Shown one piece after another: positions 11,803 to 24,600 of a stretch of DNA of 64,000 nucleotides (position 1 is the first letter of the stretch; every line of letters begins with the position of its first letter). The stretch comes from Liquidambar formosana (taxonomy: Eukaryota > Streptophyta > Magnoliopsida > Saxifragales > Altingiaceae), in the NCBI GenBank assembly GCA_039720395.1, contig CM077823.1, forward strand, positions 35,360,371 to 35,424,370. The letters are read 5' to 3'. A program made the position numbers and the translations under genes. The notes under the pieces were generated by a model, which was not told the DNA's origin, did no database searches, and worked only from the letters and a program-made list of their open reading frames with translations.

Positions 11803-14308
11803 TATGCATAAATATTTTCCTATCATTTTACCCACTTTATTCTTCATAACTTTCTCCCTACAACCAAATAAAATTCTTTCTTTGGCTTTTTTCTTCTCTT
11901 CTCCCCAGTTCTCTCTGAGAGCCAAACAGAGTGCAAATGAAACTAGGGGGTGTTGAAATTTGGACTTTATTTTTTCTTTCTTCATTGGTTTCCCCTATGA
12001 CCAAATGCAATCTTTCTTGGTATTTCCTTTTCCCCAGCTCTGTTTGAAGACCTCATTGGGTGTCAAGTTTATAGAAACCTGAAAATGTATGTGGGGATTC
12101 CTTCTGTAGTCCAAGTTCAGTACTATGTCTGGAAATTGAAGGACCAATAATTTTCAGTTAATCAATTGAATGTCCACTGTTAAGCTTTGAGGAGTTTTAT
12201 TTGGATAGATGTATATTTCTATATCTTTTATGTTTCATTTGTTTCAATAGAAAATGAAATCTCAGAGGAAGAGGGGTACAGAACTACAGATGATATATTT
12301 CTGCTTTATCATACACATATCAATATTCTTGTGATGTGAGTGAATCATATGGTATTGCGGCTTCTTTTGATTTGGATTCTGGATTTAATATTCAGTAGTA
12401 CCAAATGAAGAGGCAACAATGCTTGAAAAAAGTGAAGCTATGAAAACAAAAATATCAGCAAGGATTTACTCTATTAGAAACTAGACAAGTACTGCTACAA
12501 TTTTTTGTTTTATAGAGGAAACTAGATTTTTTTTTTTTTATTTTTAAAAAAATAAAATTAAATGGGGAATGGATATATATTTGTAAAAACAGTGAGAATA
12601 ATGGAGGATGAGATCATGAGATTTCTTCAAAAATGAAAAATCAAACCAAGAGGAGAAAGCACGATAGGGTGCAGACCACTCTACACCCAATGTTGGAAGA
12701 AACTAATGCAGTACAGACCCTTGAATTATAAGAAAAGTCAAAGCACTTCTTTTAACTTGGGAAATAAATCCGAGAAATCAACTGAATTAGAGATCCAGGT
12801 GCACAATCCATCGTTCTAGTGTGGTCAAAGATTTCTCTCACAAGAGATTAGGGCTGGATATTGCCTGTCATGCTTTTGACTTCTCTCAGAGATGTCTTGT
12901 TTTTAAGATTGGACACCTTTCCCCACAAACATTGTGGGGGAAGAATTCACTTATTTAATATCTTATTACTTATGGAGGGTTAACAGAGGGAATTAGACAT
13001 TTTCAAATTTCAATGTCTTAATTAACCTAGTGCTGTGACCTTGGGCAATTATTGTTATAGAGTAGCCAGCAAGGAAGCAGGTCGGCTCAGGATAGCTAAA
13101 AAATGCCTTTTCAATTCAATCCTGCCTCTCATTCGTTGCTTCTTAGGCTACAATCAAAACTGAAGAAACTCTTGTTGGTCAGATTGTTTATATTGTGCTC
13201 AGATTGTGTCCATCCAATTCTCTTTCAAATGTGAAGGGGTTGTATCAGTAATTAAAGCTTCCTTCCTTGGTGATAAACTAAACTTCCATTAAGAGTAGCA
13301 ATCTAAACAGATGATTTATAAATGGGGTTCTTTTCACTAATCTATTTGTTAGAGAAATAAAAGTTGTTGGTTATTCTGCCATTCTTTTGGTATGAAAATC
13401 CTTAAGTCACTTTTCTTTTATTTGACCAATTGCTTTAGTTAATAGTGAGCCAATTTTTTATACTTCTTGATATTTTTGCCCAGTCAGCAATAGTGGTATA
13501 AACTTACAGTTCAGTGTGTTTAATGTTATTTTGCCCTCTTTTATGCATTTATTATTATTTTTTTTTTTTGGGATTGGACAGTGGTAGAGTCACCACATTT
13601 TGTAATGAATGTTGCAGGGTTTGATGCAGCATCATGAAGAAATAGTTGAATACTTCAAGACTAGGGGTGTTTCAGCAATTTTTCTCTTCAGAAGAAATCC
13701 TCTTACGCAGGATGATTTCAGTACTTGCAAATTCTTATGATCGAAATGCCAAGCTACTAAATGGAACCCATAAGTCTCACGTGCATTCACCCCATGAGGT
13801 CTCTCTCTCTCTCTCTCACGCACAAACATTCACAGTGCAAGATTTTTGACTTACTGTTGATGATGTTTTCAGGCTGAGATCCTTGCGAAATATAAGCCTT
13901 CTATCAATGCAACATTGCTGATACCCAATCTGAAGCAAGTAGAAGAGATGACCACCAAAGCTTTAGAGTACTTCAAAAACACCCGACACATTGTCCTTTA
14001 CTATGAGGATATAATAAAAAACCGCACAGTAAGACCTTTATCATTGCAGCACAAAGCCGATCTTTCAATTACAATGCATTTTATTCCTTCTATGCCTCCA
14101 CTCAAAGAAGTCATTGTTTCCCTATGTTTTCCAGAAATTGAGAGATGTACAAGAATTTTTAAGGGTTCCAGTAAGAACATTACAGAGTCGGCAAGTGAAG
14201 ATACACAAAGGGTCCCTATCGGAACAGGTTGAAAACTGGGAAGACATCCAAAAGGCGCTCGAGGGAACGCAATATGAAGAACTTCTCCATGCTGATTATC
14301 AAATGTAA
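8522..14308 (+). CDS. Membrane-anchored sulfotransferase-like P-loop protein, two frameshifts
   Basis: Six exons: 8522-8551, 9335-9571, 9667-9925, 13618-13798, 13873-14028, 14135-14308, all with GT-AG introns. The protein starts MADDLCFFSK, has a hydrophobic segment near residues 24-37 (type II anchor), then a sulfotransferase-like 5'-phosphosulfate loop with SMQRSGSGWF and a second region FLFRRN...LRRMISVLANSY. It matches the plant family annotated as P-loop hydrolase or nodulation-sulfotransferase-like protein. A Golgi location and a PAPS-dependent reaction are inferred from the fold, not shown. Exons 2 and 4 each have one base too many: near 9416 (VFAMVCG must change frame to reach YICSVCLKQ) and near 13700 (RRN to LLRRM). 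Without the extra bases the frame is continuous across all splice sites and gives 344 residues. It is either a young pseudogene or has consensus errors. Intron 3 is 3.7 kb. Confidence 0.85.
10224..10467. repeat. Tandem duplication, 122-bp unit, in intron 3
   Basis: Two adjacent copies start at 10224 and 10346 with a 122-bp period. Both contain taaaagatagtttctattg, aactcatggaccacaa and agtggactgctgtct, with few differences, so the duplication is fairly recent. It lies inside the 3.7 kb intron of the sulfotransferase-like gene and has no evident function. Confidence 0.85.
10758..10905 (+). mobile_element. tRNA-derived SINE fragment in intron 3
   Basis: A box A-like segment ggcctagtggcatttctc is followed, after a tight gg/cc hairpin, by a box B-like gggtttgagtta. 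The spacing fits the tRNA-related head of a plant SINE. The body after it is short and the ends are unclear. It is not a tRNA gene: there is no acceptor stem. Confidence 0.5.
11768..11799. repeat. (GA)n microsatellite in intron 3
   Basis: About sixteen GA units in a row. The rest of intron 3 (about 10906-13617) is AT-rich non-coding sequence in which I recognise nothing else. Confidence 0.9.
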
Positions 14309-15228
14309 ACACGCACCTGGTCAGGATGATGTAAATAACACATTCTCATATTTAACTTCTATTTTTTATTTTTTTAACCGCAGGAGCCAACAGGACACCT
14401 CCCTGTTGAAATTTTGGCTGCAGTCTTAGCATGTTGCTTCCTTATTTTTTCCGTGTTTTTCTTGGGCCCAATTATTATTTGATTGATTCTTTTCTTTTCT
14501 TTTCTTTTTTTCCTCCTTTTTCTCTGGATATATGGACTCTTGTGTATTTAAGGTGATAAAGATAGAAAATTGCATTTCTGGCTTGCACTCTTTCTTTGAT
14601 AATATAAAAGAGGGAAAAGATTCTTTAACCGAAATCGGTTAGATGTCCCGTTAGCCGAATGGTAAAATTTAAAATTGAACTAGATGAGGATGATGTCAGC
14701 GTGATGAAGATTTGCCCATTGAATACAGCAACTCCTTCTAACTAAAGCTGTTCATGCGTAATGAAGGGGCAGCTCCTTGGGCAGTGCACATCACTTTGTG
14801 TACTTAACAAGCTTCCTTTTTCTTTGTAATTTCTCTCTCCCCTCTTTCTCTCCAAATACAAACCCAAAAACCCAAACCCTTGTTTTTTCATTGGCGGCGA
14901 CTGTGGTTTTCGTGTTTTGTCCTCACCAAGAAGAGTAGAAAACTTAATAGGAAGAGTTGAGTTCTGATCTTCCCACCAATGGCAACTGTCTAAATGTAAC
15001 TTCATCTGTCAAAAAACAAAAGGGGGTTAAAGGCCAGGATACAAGCTTCTTGAAGAAGCTTAACCTCATCTCTCTACTATCATTTCTTTATTCCCTCTAT
15101 TTTCTTTTTCTTTTTTTTTATATCTTCTTTTCTCTCTCTCTTCATATTCGGTTTTAGTTGAATTTAAGCTTTTTTTCTCTTGTTCTCTTTCTCTCCATTT
15201 AGATCGGCTTGAAACTCAACTAGTAGCA

Positions 15229-15420
15229 GCTAGGTTTTTTGTGAAGTTAACTAGGTTTTTTGTAAACTTAATCAGGTTTTTTTTTGTAAACTTAGCTAGA
15301 TTTTTGTAAACTTAGCTAGGTTTTTTGTAAACTTAGCTAGATTTTTGTTAAACTTAGCTAGATTTATATAAACTTAGCTTATAAACCTAACTAGATTTTC
15401 ATTAAAAGAAAACTAGGTTT
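15229..15420. repeat. Minisatellite with gtaaacttagctag units
   Basis: Several head-to-tail units of about 20-25 bp, each a T run plus gtaaacttagctagR, with drift at both edges. The core is between about 15260 and 15370. There is no coding or RNA signal. Confidence 0.8.
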
Positions 15421-15693
15421 TTCTAGTTAAAATCCCAAAAAATGAGTTTCTCTGTTGTCTTCTTCTTATTCTTCATGCTCCTTTTTTTTTTTTTTCTTTT
15501 GCTAATTGGATCAAACTAGTTTTTCTCACAAAAATATGTGGTTGTATCTCCTACTTTGTGGAGGAAGATGTGGAGGGAGAGGGACTGGTTTTCTGGAAAG
15601 AGAAGGGGAGAGAGAGGGACTGGGGTAGCAAGTGTAGGTTTGACAGAGTTAAGGAAGGGGTGATTTTTGTATTAAGTTGTTTTACGATCGGCT

Positions 15694-15711
15694 TACGGAC
15701 TTCGGTCCGTA
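15694..15711. other. Perfect 7-bp hairpin with TTCG loop
   Basis: The sequence TACGGAC-TTCG-GTCCGTA is a perfect stem with an exceptionally stable UUCG-type tetraloop if transcribed. It is not followed by a T run or by CTRR, so neither a simple terminator nor a Helitron end is supported. Confidence 0.6.
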
Positions 15712-17013
15712 TAGCATGACTCTATAAAAAATAAAAGATAATAAAAATAAAAATAAAGGGAAAATTTGACCTCATGATGATGGTTTGAGAAAAGGCTACT
15801 GTGAAATTCCTAAGTGGTGAATCAACTGACCCAAAAATTTCCCTAAAAATAAAGGAAGAAGAATTAGAGAAGAATTTGGGCTGTGTCAAAAAATTGTTGA
15901 AAAAATATAGTAAACTTTCTTAGGAGAGGTCCCCGTTTCATTGCCTAACAATACCTCGGAAGATTAGTTGGGGCAAAGCCTGGGGACACTTGGGAAACCA
16001 AAAAAAAAAAAGGTTGTTGAAAAAAATTATGATTGGTTATTGCAAAATAGTTCTGTCACTAACCATTTGCCTCTTGAGAAAGAAGGAAAAAATACTTTAT
16101 ATCTTTATGGAGGAAAAGAAAGTTAAAATTTAAAAAAAAAAAGGAGAAGCCATTTTAATGCTCTATTCTTTACTTTCCTTGCTTTTTCAGCAAAGTATAT
16201 ACATTTAAACAGTGAAAGCAAAAGCATTTATTAAGGCCTGTCTGGTTACTTTAATGAAAATTAAACTATTATAATTAGAAATTCATGAAATGCCTCTCTT
16301 CTAATTTTTCACTCTCATTAGTTATGATGGCATTTATGATGGTTACTAAAATTGTTTAATTTTTATTTAACCGCCCAAACGAGCTCTTGGCATTTTCACC
16401 CTTCTTGAGACATTTATAGTGGTTCATTTAAGGTCCATCATGAAAAGCCATGGCAGACAGACAATAAGCAGGGCGTGTGCCCGCGTGATTTTGGTGAGAC
16501 GTGTTGACTTAAATAGAACGGCAATGTTGGGCGGCTGGTGGCTTTAACGGTTCCATGTTTGACTGGATGGCTGGACCAAGTCTTCGCACAAAGAAAGTAA
16601 GCCAAACGTGGGTATGCCAGGCTTTTAATCTTCTGAATTCGGTGAACCAAAGATGCCATGGTGCCTAAATGGACTAGTGAACCAACATTCATTGTACCAT
16701 TCTGAGAAGTTTTTTTTGTCCTTTTTCTTGAGGCCTAATGCAGATTTGAATTTTTGTCCGAATAATAGTTGAATTTTTCTTGAAGCCTAACGCAGATTTG
16801 AATTTTAGTCCGAACAATAGTAGAATATAAGTAAGTTTATTAACCATTCTATGTTGGTTAACATCTAAAAATACTTGTCTCTAGTTAGTCTTATGGGAAA
16901 GTTGAAATTTTCTTCTTCTTCTTTTTATTTATTTATTTATTATTTTTTTGGGTTAGGTAAGATACATATCAAAAGAAAGTTGATCTTATGATCTCCTAAA
17001 ACCCTTCCATATT

Positions 17014-17360
17014 TTGCACGAGATCTAAGTCTGAATTCAATTATAATGGAGGGCGACAATCTGGAAGTAGTAAGGGGCATTAACTCCTACGGGATAGATC
17101 TCTCACCGGTAGGTCTAATTATTGAGGATATCCAATGTAAGGCTAGGACATTGTTCGAATCAGTGGTGTTCTCTCATGTTGGTAGAACTGGCAATACTGT
17201 GGCCCATGGTTTGGCACGTTTTGCAAAAGAGATTGATGATTTGTATGTTTGGATGGAAGAGGTCCCAATTTGTGTACGGGATCAATTCCTTACAGACTTA
17301 AGTTATATTTTTTATCAATAAAATTTTTACTGATCGTTTTGCTATCAAAAAAAAAAAAAA
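17014..17360 (+). mobile_element. 5'-truncated LINE with RNase H tail and poly(A)
   Basis: An open frame (17046-17321) matches the C-terminal RNase H-like domain of plant LINE ORF2: an acidic start (MEGDNLEVV), a central segment with FSHVGRTGNTVAHGLARFA, and an ending typical of these elements. It is followed by a short 3' UTR and a poly(A) tail (17347-17360). The insertion is flanked by a direct repeat, aaaacccttccatatt, at 16998-17013 and 17361-17376, the target-site duplication (the A residues are shared with the tail). It is a dead-on-arrival copy: reverse transcriptase and endonuclease are missing. Confidence 0.88.
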
Positions 17361-18319
17361 AAAACCCTTCCATATTCAAGGAACACACATGCCAATCGGC
17401 TCAAGATCTGTTAACGAGACTCCACTCCTAAGACTTTCAATTTCTTAAGAGTAGATATCAAGGTCAATTGTGATACCCATAGAACTATAAAGGATTCATT
17501 AGTACAATTGAGGGGGTGGGTGTGAAGATCACCTAAGTTTTGTTTATATGAAATTGTTAGTTATGAGTTTGATCGATACATAATTAAACAAACAAAGGTT
17601 TATTCTAGATAAATAAATAAAACTTTTAAGCAATATTTTGGATATTTACATTTTAATAATTTTTATTATGCTGAAAAGATTGAATATAAAGATAATTCAT
17701 AAAAAATTTTCCCATTATTTCCAGCGAATAAGAAACAATAACATAATTCTGTTTAAGCTTCTTTTAAGTTTTAACATGTATTGTGTTTAACACTTGCATT
17801 AATTCATTAAATTTACACAAATTATTTAAACTAATTTTTCAAATAACTCTAGAATTTTGAATTGATCTAAAGTCGAATGATTCCTTAACTATAGTTCTTT
17901 AGGAATCTAGGATCAATAGCGAAAGAGTAGAGCTACAATTCCTGATTTCCTTTTTTTTTTTTTTTTTTTTTTATAGATTTTTTTTTATTTAACATGACAT
18001 TGATTCTTAAAATTTGGGAAATATTGGGATGAAGTGCTTTCAAAAAAAAAGAGAAAAAAAAAAGGGGGGTGTGCTTTGGGTTTTTTTTTTTTTTTGGGGG
18101 GGGGGGGGGGTGGTGATGAAGTGGGCCAAGGAGTAGCCGGTGACCCATCATTGACAATTGAGTGTGAAACACCAGCCATTCAGATCTAGTCCACCAAATC
18201 AACGGTGATACGAAACCTTACACGCCCCAATCCAACGGCCACAAATCAACATCGTTATAATCAATGTTAAAATAAGCCAAACCAAGATCCATCCCCCCTT
18301 CTTAAACCTATCGTAACCC

Positions 18320-18476
18320 ACTTCGCATCTCGCTTTCTCTCTCTCTTTCTCTCCACATCTCTGCTCAGGCTGCTCTCTCTCTCACACCACTCCCTCTCTC
18401 TCTCGACCGTCTCTCCTCCAATTCCGGCGTAAATTCTAGAGAGAGAGAGGGGAATCACTTAATCGGGGAGGTAAAG
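18320..18476 (+). promoter_or_regulatory. CT-rich 5' leader of RBP47-type gene
   Basis: Runs of CTCTCT and a GA tract (18437-18450) lie just upstream of the ATG, a frequent feature of plant leaders and core promoters. No clear TATA box is visible within 150 bp. The transcription start is not placed. Confidence 0.4.
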
Positions 18477-18653
18477 ATGATGCAATCGACGAACGGTGTT
18501 GATATGAATCAGCAGCAACAGCAGCAGCAGCAATGGTTGCAGCAGTATCAACAGCAATGGATGGGCATGCAGTACCCGGCGGCTGCCATGATGACGCAGC
18601 AACAGATGATGATGATGTACCCGCAACATTACATGCCGTACGCTCACCATCCT

Positions 18654-18684
<31 letters not shown>

Positions 18685-21600
18685 GGCAGCCGCCTCAGCG
18701 ACAACAGAAGCAGTACCCTCAGAAGCAGGGATCGATGGATGAGGTTAAGACGATCTGGGTGGGCGATCTTCACCATTGGATGGACGAGAGTTACCTACAT
18801 AACTGCTTCGCTACCGCCGGCGAGGTTTGAATTTCTTTTGAATCTCCCTCTAGAATTCGTAGTTTCTCTCTCTATAGAACTTGTTTTGTTTATTGTTGTA
18901 TGCAGCTAATGTTTTTGGGCTATTTGAGAATGAACCAATAGGATCTTAGGCAATTTTAATGGGTTTTTCCTTAAGAAATTAATTAACGTTGTTGGGCTAA
19001 TTAATTTGCTTAAAATAAGTTAAAACATACTTTAAACTGGGTTATCGAAACATGTTTATAAATCCCATTAATGTAGAGTAGGGTTAATCATAACGTTGAC
19101 TATGGGGAGATGTATTTGAATTTAAAAGTTTTAGGCTAAGAAGAACACTGGTGGAGTATATGCAATGTAACTTTACTACAAATAGGTGGAGAAATAAAGG
19201 ATAATGAAAATGGATGGGTAGAGAGATACTTGATGAGAATTTTTCCTTTTTAATAATTTTTCTGGATCAATTTCCCGGATACGAGATTGCGAGGGTCTTG
19301 CCTATCGAATCAGAGCAGGATAGATGAAGTAAGGAGTCTAGAGTTTTGTTGATCTTAAGTACTTATATCAACTTAAAGGGAGAGAGTTTTATGAGCAACT
19401 TTGGGGCCAGATATGTTTTCTGGTGTGGAATTTTTGGTAGTCGAGTAAAAGACGCATATAAAATTGATGCAGGACATGTTGCGTTGGATTGGAGTGTTTG
19501 GATCACCAAAAGAACAAAAGGAAGGCTTGATTTAGTGGGCGTTGGGGCAATTTGGTAATTTAGTGATTTGGTAGGATGACCTTGGAATTGTGTGAATTTT
19601 GATGGGTTGATTGGAAATGTCGAGGAGAACAACACTTACTGCAATGGTGATGTATGTTGCTTTTTAGGCCAAATTCCATTGTCATAGCCTCGAGAAATGC
19701 AATTTTGTAGGTTTTTGGAAAGTTTTCTCTTCTTAGTAACTTTTGTTTTAGAAGTCAGAACCGCTCTCCGTCGATTTTGGTAATTTTTATCATTTTTCTA
19801 CTATTTTCGTTTTCAGAAACTATAATTGAATGTTTGATTAGAATTATGTTTAGTTCTCTATATGGAGGGTTGCAGTTGAAGCTTCAAGGCCAATCCACAA
19901 TTATTATTGAGAATTTCATTTTATAGTTCTTGTTGTTGTTCAAACACTATCTTTTTGTAGAACAAGAAGAACAACCATCTTTTTGTTCTATAAAAAAAAA
20001 AAGAGCACCATCTTCTTGTAAAATAAGAACGAGAACTATAAAACTAAATTCTCAAATTTTATTGATAATAATTGTAGTTCCTATAGCCTTATATGTAGAG
20101 AACTAAACCTAACTCTAGTCAAACACTCAATTATAATTTCCTAAAATGAAAATGAGCGGACACACTTTATCAATTACTTCATCAAAAAAATAAAAATTAA
20201 AAAATGAGAAGGAGTGGACCAATGGCGTTGTTTTGAAGCAAGAATAGAACAACCTAAACGCGGCGGTGTGCACCCTAGAGAGATGGTTGATAAGAACAAG
20301 AATTATAAAACTAAATTGTCAAATTTTATCGTTAATAATTGTAGTTCCTATAGACCTATACATAGAAAACTAAACCTAACTCTAGTCAAAGACTCAATTA
20401 TGGTTAAACCCCAAGGGGGTAGCTCAGTTGGCAAGGGATCTTGCCTCCAGAAGTGGAGGTCCTGAGTTCGACTCTTGCTAAACCCTTTGAGCAACCTATA
20501 CAAGGGTACATGGTTCTCATGGACCTTGGACTTTTTTGGTCCATATGGGTTGTGAGGTCTTATATAGGCCCGGGGTTTGCCCAAAGGGTTGCCTCGTTAT
20601 TAAAAAAAAATTTATGGTCTCCTAAAACAAAAATAATAGAAAGTGATAAAATTATTAAAAATGGAAAATTTGAGTTAAACATGGAAATAACTAATACTAA
20701 TCCCTAGAATCAAAGCAGAATTGACGGGTAACAATTCTGATTTCTAAAACAAAAGTTATTAAGAAAAGAAAACTTTCCTAAAACGGAAAAATTACGTTTT
20801 CAATGACTAGAACGATGGAATTTGGCCAAAAAGCAGCATACGTCACCATGATTGCATTGAGATGAGTATTGCTCTCCTCGACGATTCCAATCAATGCAAC
20901 AAATTTCACGCAATTCCGACGTCGTTCACCATATCACAAAATTGTCCCAATTCCCACTAAATCAAGCCTTTCTTTTGTCCTTTTGTTGATCCTAATGCTC
21001 TAAATACTCCAAGGCAACATATCCTACATAAAAAGGTAATGTAGATAAAATGAAGGTGTTAAGGATGAAAAAGTGGCTATGTGGGAAAGATGGATAATTG
21101 AGTACATTCTTGAGAGGCCTAAGGTTGCCCCAATTGGGGATAGATGAAAGTTGTAGAAGATGGTTTGTCCATATGTATGGAAACTAGTGACTACCCTCGT
21201 AAATATGAGTAATTTGATTCAAGTTGAAGGCATTACAATGACAAGAGAAATGCAAAAAAGAATATGGGTTGAGGCAGTGATAAAGACTTGATGGCCTATG
21301 GTCTGATATAAAATCAGCCTTAGATAGAAGTGAACGTTAAAAACTTAGACTTAGAATTTGCTCTTTAAGGCTTGTTTATTTGAGATTGGCAGTATAGTGC
21401 CATAGTGAATTGTGCTAATGATGGTATTAGGGTTTAATCCATCAACCCTAATCCAAAAAACTCTTATTAATATTAAAATAAATCAAATACATAAAATGAC
21501 AAGTATATCTCTTACCCTAACTAATATTACATCTCATAACACTCCCCTTCAAGTTGGAGAGTATATATCATATAGTCTCAACTTGCAACACAATAACTCC

Positions 21601-24600
21601 AAGTGAGCCTTGGATAAAAACTTAGTAAACAAATCTTCGTGTAAAAACATGAGGGGTCGCTATTACGCTATTCTTCATTTTCTCGCAAACAAGATGCCAA
21701 TCTACCTCAATGTGCTTAATCCTCAAATCCATTTTTTTCCAGAAGATTGGATTCGAGGTGATATGAATAGTAGCCTAATTATTACATGACATCTTTATAG
21801 GTAATGAAACCTCAAATCCCATTTTCCCCGAAAGATGCTTAATCCATGACACTTCACATGAAGTATGCGACATAGCTTGATATTCAGCTTCGACACTAGA
21901 CTTGGCAGCTACATTCTGTTTCCTAATTTTCCATGTAGTCAAATTACCTCCCAAAAAGGTGCAAAATACCCAGTTGTAGACCTCCTATCAGATGGAGATC
22001 AAGCTCAGTTAGAATAGTGAATCCTTCCATTCTTAAGAGACCATTGGCTTTACACAAGAGTCCACGACCAAGATGAGTACTAAGATACCTACTCACCTTA
22101 AATCTAATTTCATTTCACAATATTGGTGAAAAATATCATTGTGTCCTCATATCCTTTTTTTGGATGAAGTAAATATTTAATGAGAAGGCAAAATCCCCTA
22201 GTACATGCAAGGTATATAAATCCGAAATTTTTTAGGCCCATGCAACTTCTTATTTATTTATGTTATTATAAAGGTGATGAATTTACTTCAGGATATGGCT
22301 GGTAGCTCATTGTGATATTGTTCAATTCAGACAGTGTCTATAGGCAATGTAATAGGGCAGCAAATTATGTTGCTAGTCGGGGTCATTATCTAACTCAATC
22401 TTGTACTTGGGATAGGCATTTTCCTACAACTCTTTGGAATATTTGTAAGGAATATATTTGCGGTGTATCTTTCCCGAGATGTACTTTTTATTTTAATTAA
22501 TAATATTTTGTTTCATATAAAAAGAGGCTGATTTATAACAAATCCAAGTACACATGGCGTATATAAGGTCTTAACATCAACATGTGTCTATTTCGGATGA
22601 GATTGCTTTAAACTCTAATTTTTTTTAATAATACCATCATGTCTTCAATTTCAACATGTAGATTTAACATTCTTCTTATTTCTCTACTTCTTTCCCTTCC
22701 CAACCCTAGGCCTATTATAATTGAAGGCACTAGTGTTTCTCTCATTGTCTCTACCATAACTAGTAAAGGTAGGAGTGTTTGAAACATGCCTAAAGATGTG
22801 AATTGACTTAATTTCTTGATCTCATTACTTATCATTCTAGACTTCTTGGCAAGGACTTGGATTTGCCTTCGGAGATTCCTTTGACTCTGCAATGGAAATA
22901 GACCGGAGTGAATTGTGGTGGAGTAGGAGCTACTCTGGGATGTTCCTTTGGAGTAACATACTTGGTTTTGGAAGCATGAGTGATCTTCTCATTAACACAG
23001 CTCAGACCCCTCTTATCTCCTACACTTTTCCCTCTACTCAAAATTTTGTTAAGAGTATCAGTTCCATGGCAAGGAATCTGTTTAGTTTCACTTGCCTTAG
23101 ACAGCTCTTTTTCAAGTTGAGCAATTTTTCTAGACCCTTTTTACTTTCAAAACTCATGTGCAACTATTTTTCAAGGAATTTAACCTTTTCAATTTCTCAC
23201 TCTTAAGCTAATTAATTAGATTATCAAATTCACTGATTTCAAGTTTTAAGGCATTTCTCTCCTCCTCAATAATCTTGAAACTAATGGCTAAGTTCAGGTT
23301 TGCCTCTTTCAGCTTAGTACTCTCTCCATTTTGCTCCTCATAAGCTAACTAAAGATCACCTTCCTTCTGAGAGTTATCGTGACTCTTCTTTGAGTCTGTC
23401 TCATCCTTAGATTCTTTTAGTTAACGTCATTTTCAAATTTTTTGGTTTTTTTCCCTGGAAGTTGAGGATTCACCTGTTTCTTCATCGGATGAAGAATTGT
23501 CAGTCATATTCAAGTTGGATTCACTAGCACTTAGATAACATTCATAACCTTGTCTAGAATAGAATATCTATCATTTTTATTTATTTATTTATTAATTTTC
23601 TAGCAAACAGGGCCACATGCTCATTATTGAAGTCATTGGAGTTGCTCCCACTCCAACACAATTCATTCTATTTTGTTTTCATTATGGAGTCTAGGGTCAA
23701 ATAAGACCTCAATGTCCCACACTCAGGGGAAACCCATATGAGAATCCAATAGACCAGTATAATTTTAAGAGAATCTCTAAAGGAAAATTCAATTCCTTGT
23801 CGAGAAGTCTAGACCATTAAGTGATGAGGTTAAGAAAATAACTCGATTCACTTCTATGAAACATGTTTCAGATACTCCTATCTATGCTAGTTATGGTAGA
23901 GACTATAGGAGATTCACCCGTGCCTAAAGGATTAATTAGATTGCGGTTGGGAAGAGAAAGAAGAGCAGAAATAAGAAGATTGTGAAATCTGGAAATTGAC
24001 ACGTGTAGTGATATGAAGCTGAAATCTTTGGTTTTTGGCTCGAAGTAATTATAGAGTACAAAGAGAGCTTTAAGTAATTAAGAATTAACTATGGTTTTCT
24101 TGGTGATTAATTGTTAATCAAGGGGCTTGAATGCAATCAAAGATTAATTGTTTGAGTGGGACTTTTTTTTTGATAAGGTAGTGGGACTTTAACTAGGGTA
24201 TTATAAATAAGAGAAGGCCACACAAGAGCTAGCACTCTTGTTGGCTGAATGCTCCCTCTATCTTTTCTCTCTCTTTTGTCTTGCCCAGTCATTGAGAGGG
24301 GGAACCCTAGTGTTCAAGTCTTCATCTTGTGTGGATGCCGTTAGAGGCCGAGCACGTGAGCTAGCCATAAAGGAGAGGAATCTCAAAGGATTGAACACAC
24401 ACACTTCAAGGGTAACTAACCTAAATTCCTCTCATAGTTTGGATTTTCTATGAAAAACAAATGTGATCATGAATTAAAGAAATCAAAGAAAAGTTTTGAA
24501 TTTCTCTTTCCATTGCGTTTCCATCATGATTTCTTTTGGGGCATATCCCTCTCCCCTCAGAGGGAGAAATAAAAGAGGATGTGGGTTTGTATAGAGGACG

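Larger units (their letters stand above)
14309..18476. other. Intergenic region between sulfotransferase-like gene and RBP47 gene
   Basis: The first 250 bp probably hold the 3' UTR of the upstream gene (T-rich, with AATATAAAAG near 14600). The rest contains a minisatellite (15229-15420), a tight UUCG hairpin (15694-15711), a possible degraded MITE around 16225-16388 (tgtctggtta at one end, ccgcccaaacgagctc at the other), a truncated LINE insertion (17014-17360), and T and G homopolymers at 17951-17972 and 18078-18111. No gene is supported. The CT-rich stretch 18320-18420 is likely the leader of the next gene. Confidence 0.55.

Noticed and set aside
14742..15005. 87-codon minus-strand open frame after the sulfotransferase-like gene
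   Set aside because: No domain, splice or promoter support; the composition matches the spacer.
15229..15420. Regular repeats that could suggest a CRISPR-like array
   Set aside because: The units are head-to-tail without unique spacers, in a plant genome; it is a minisatellite.
18459..18776. Leucine-rich minus-strand open frame of 105 codons
   Set aside because: It is the reverse-strand shadow of the poly-Gln exon 1 of the RBP47-type gene (CAG repeats read as CTG).
20415..20480. tRNA-like sequence with box A and box B
   Set aside because: No acceptor stem pairing and it continues into a SINE body with an A tail and target duplication; it is a SINE head, not a tRNA gene.
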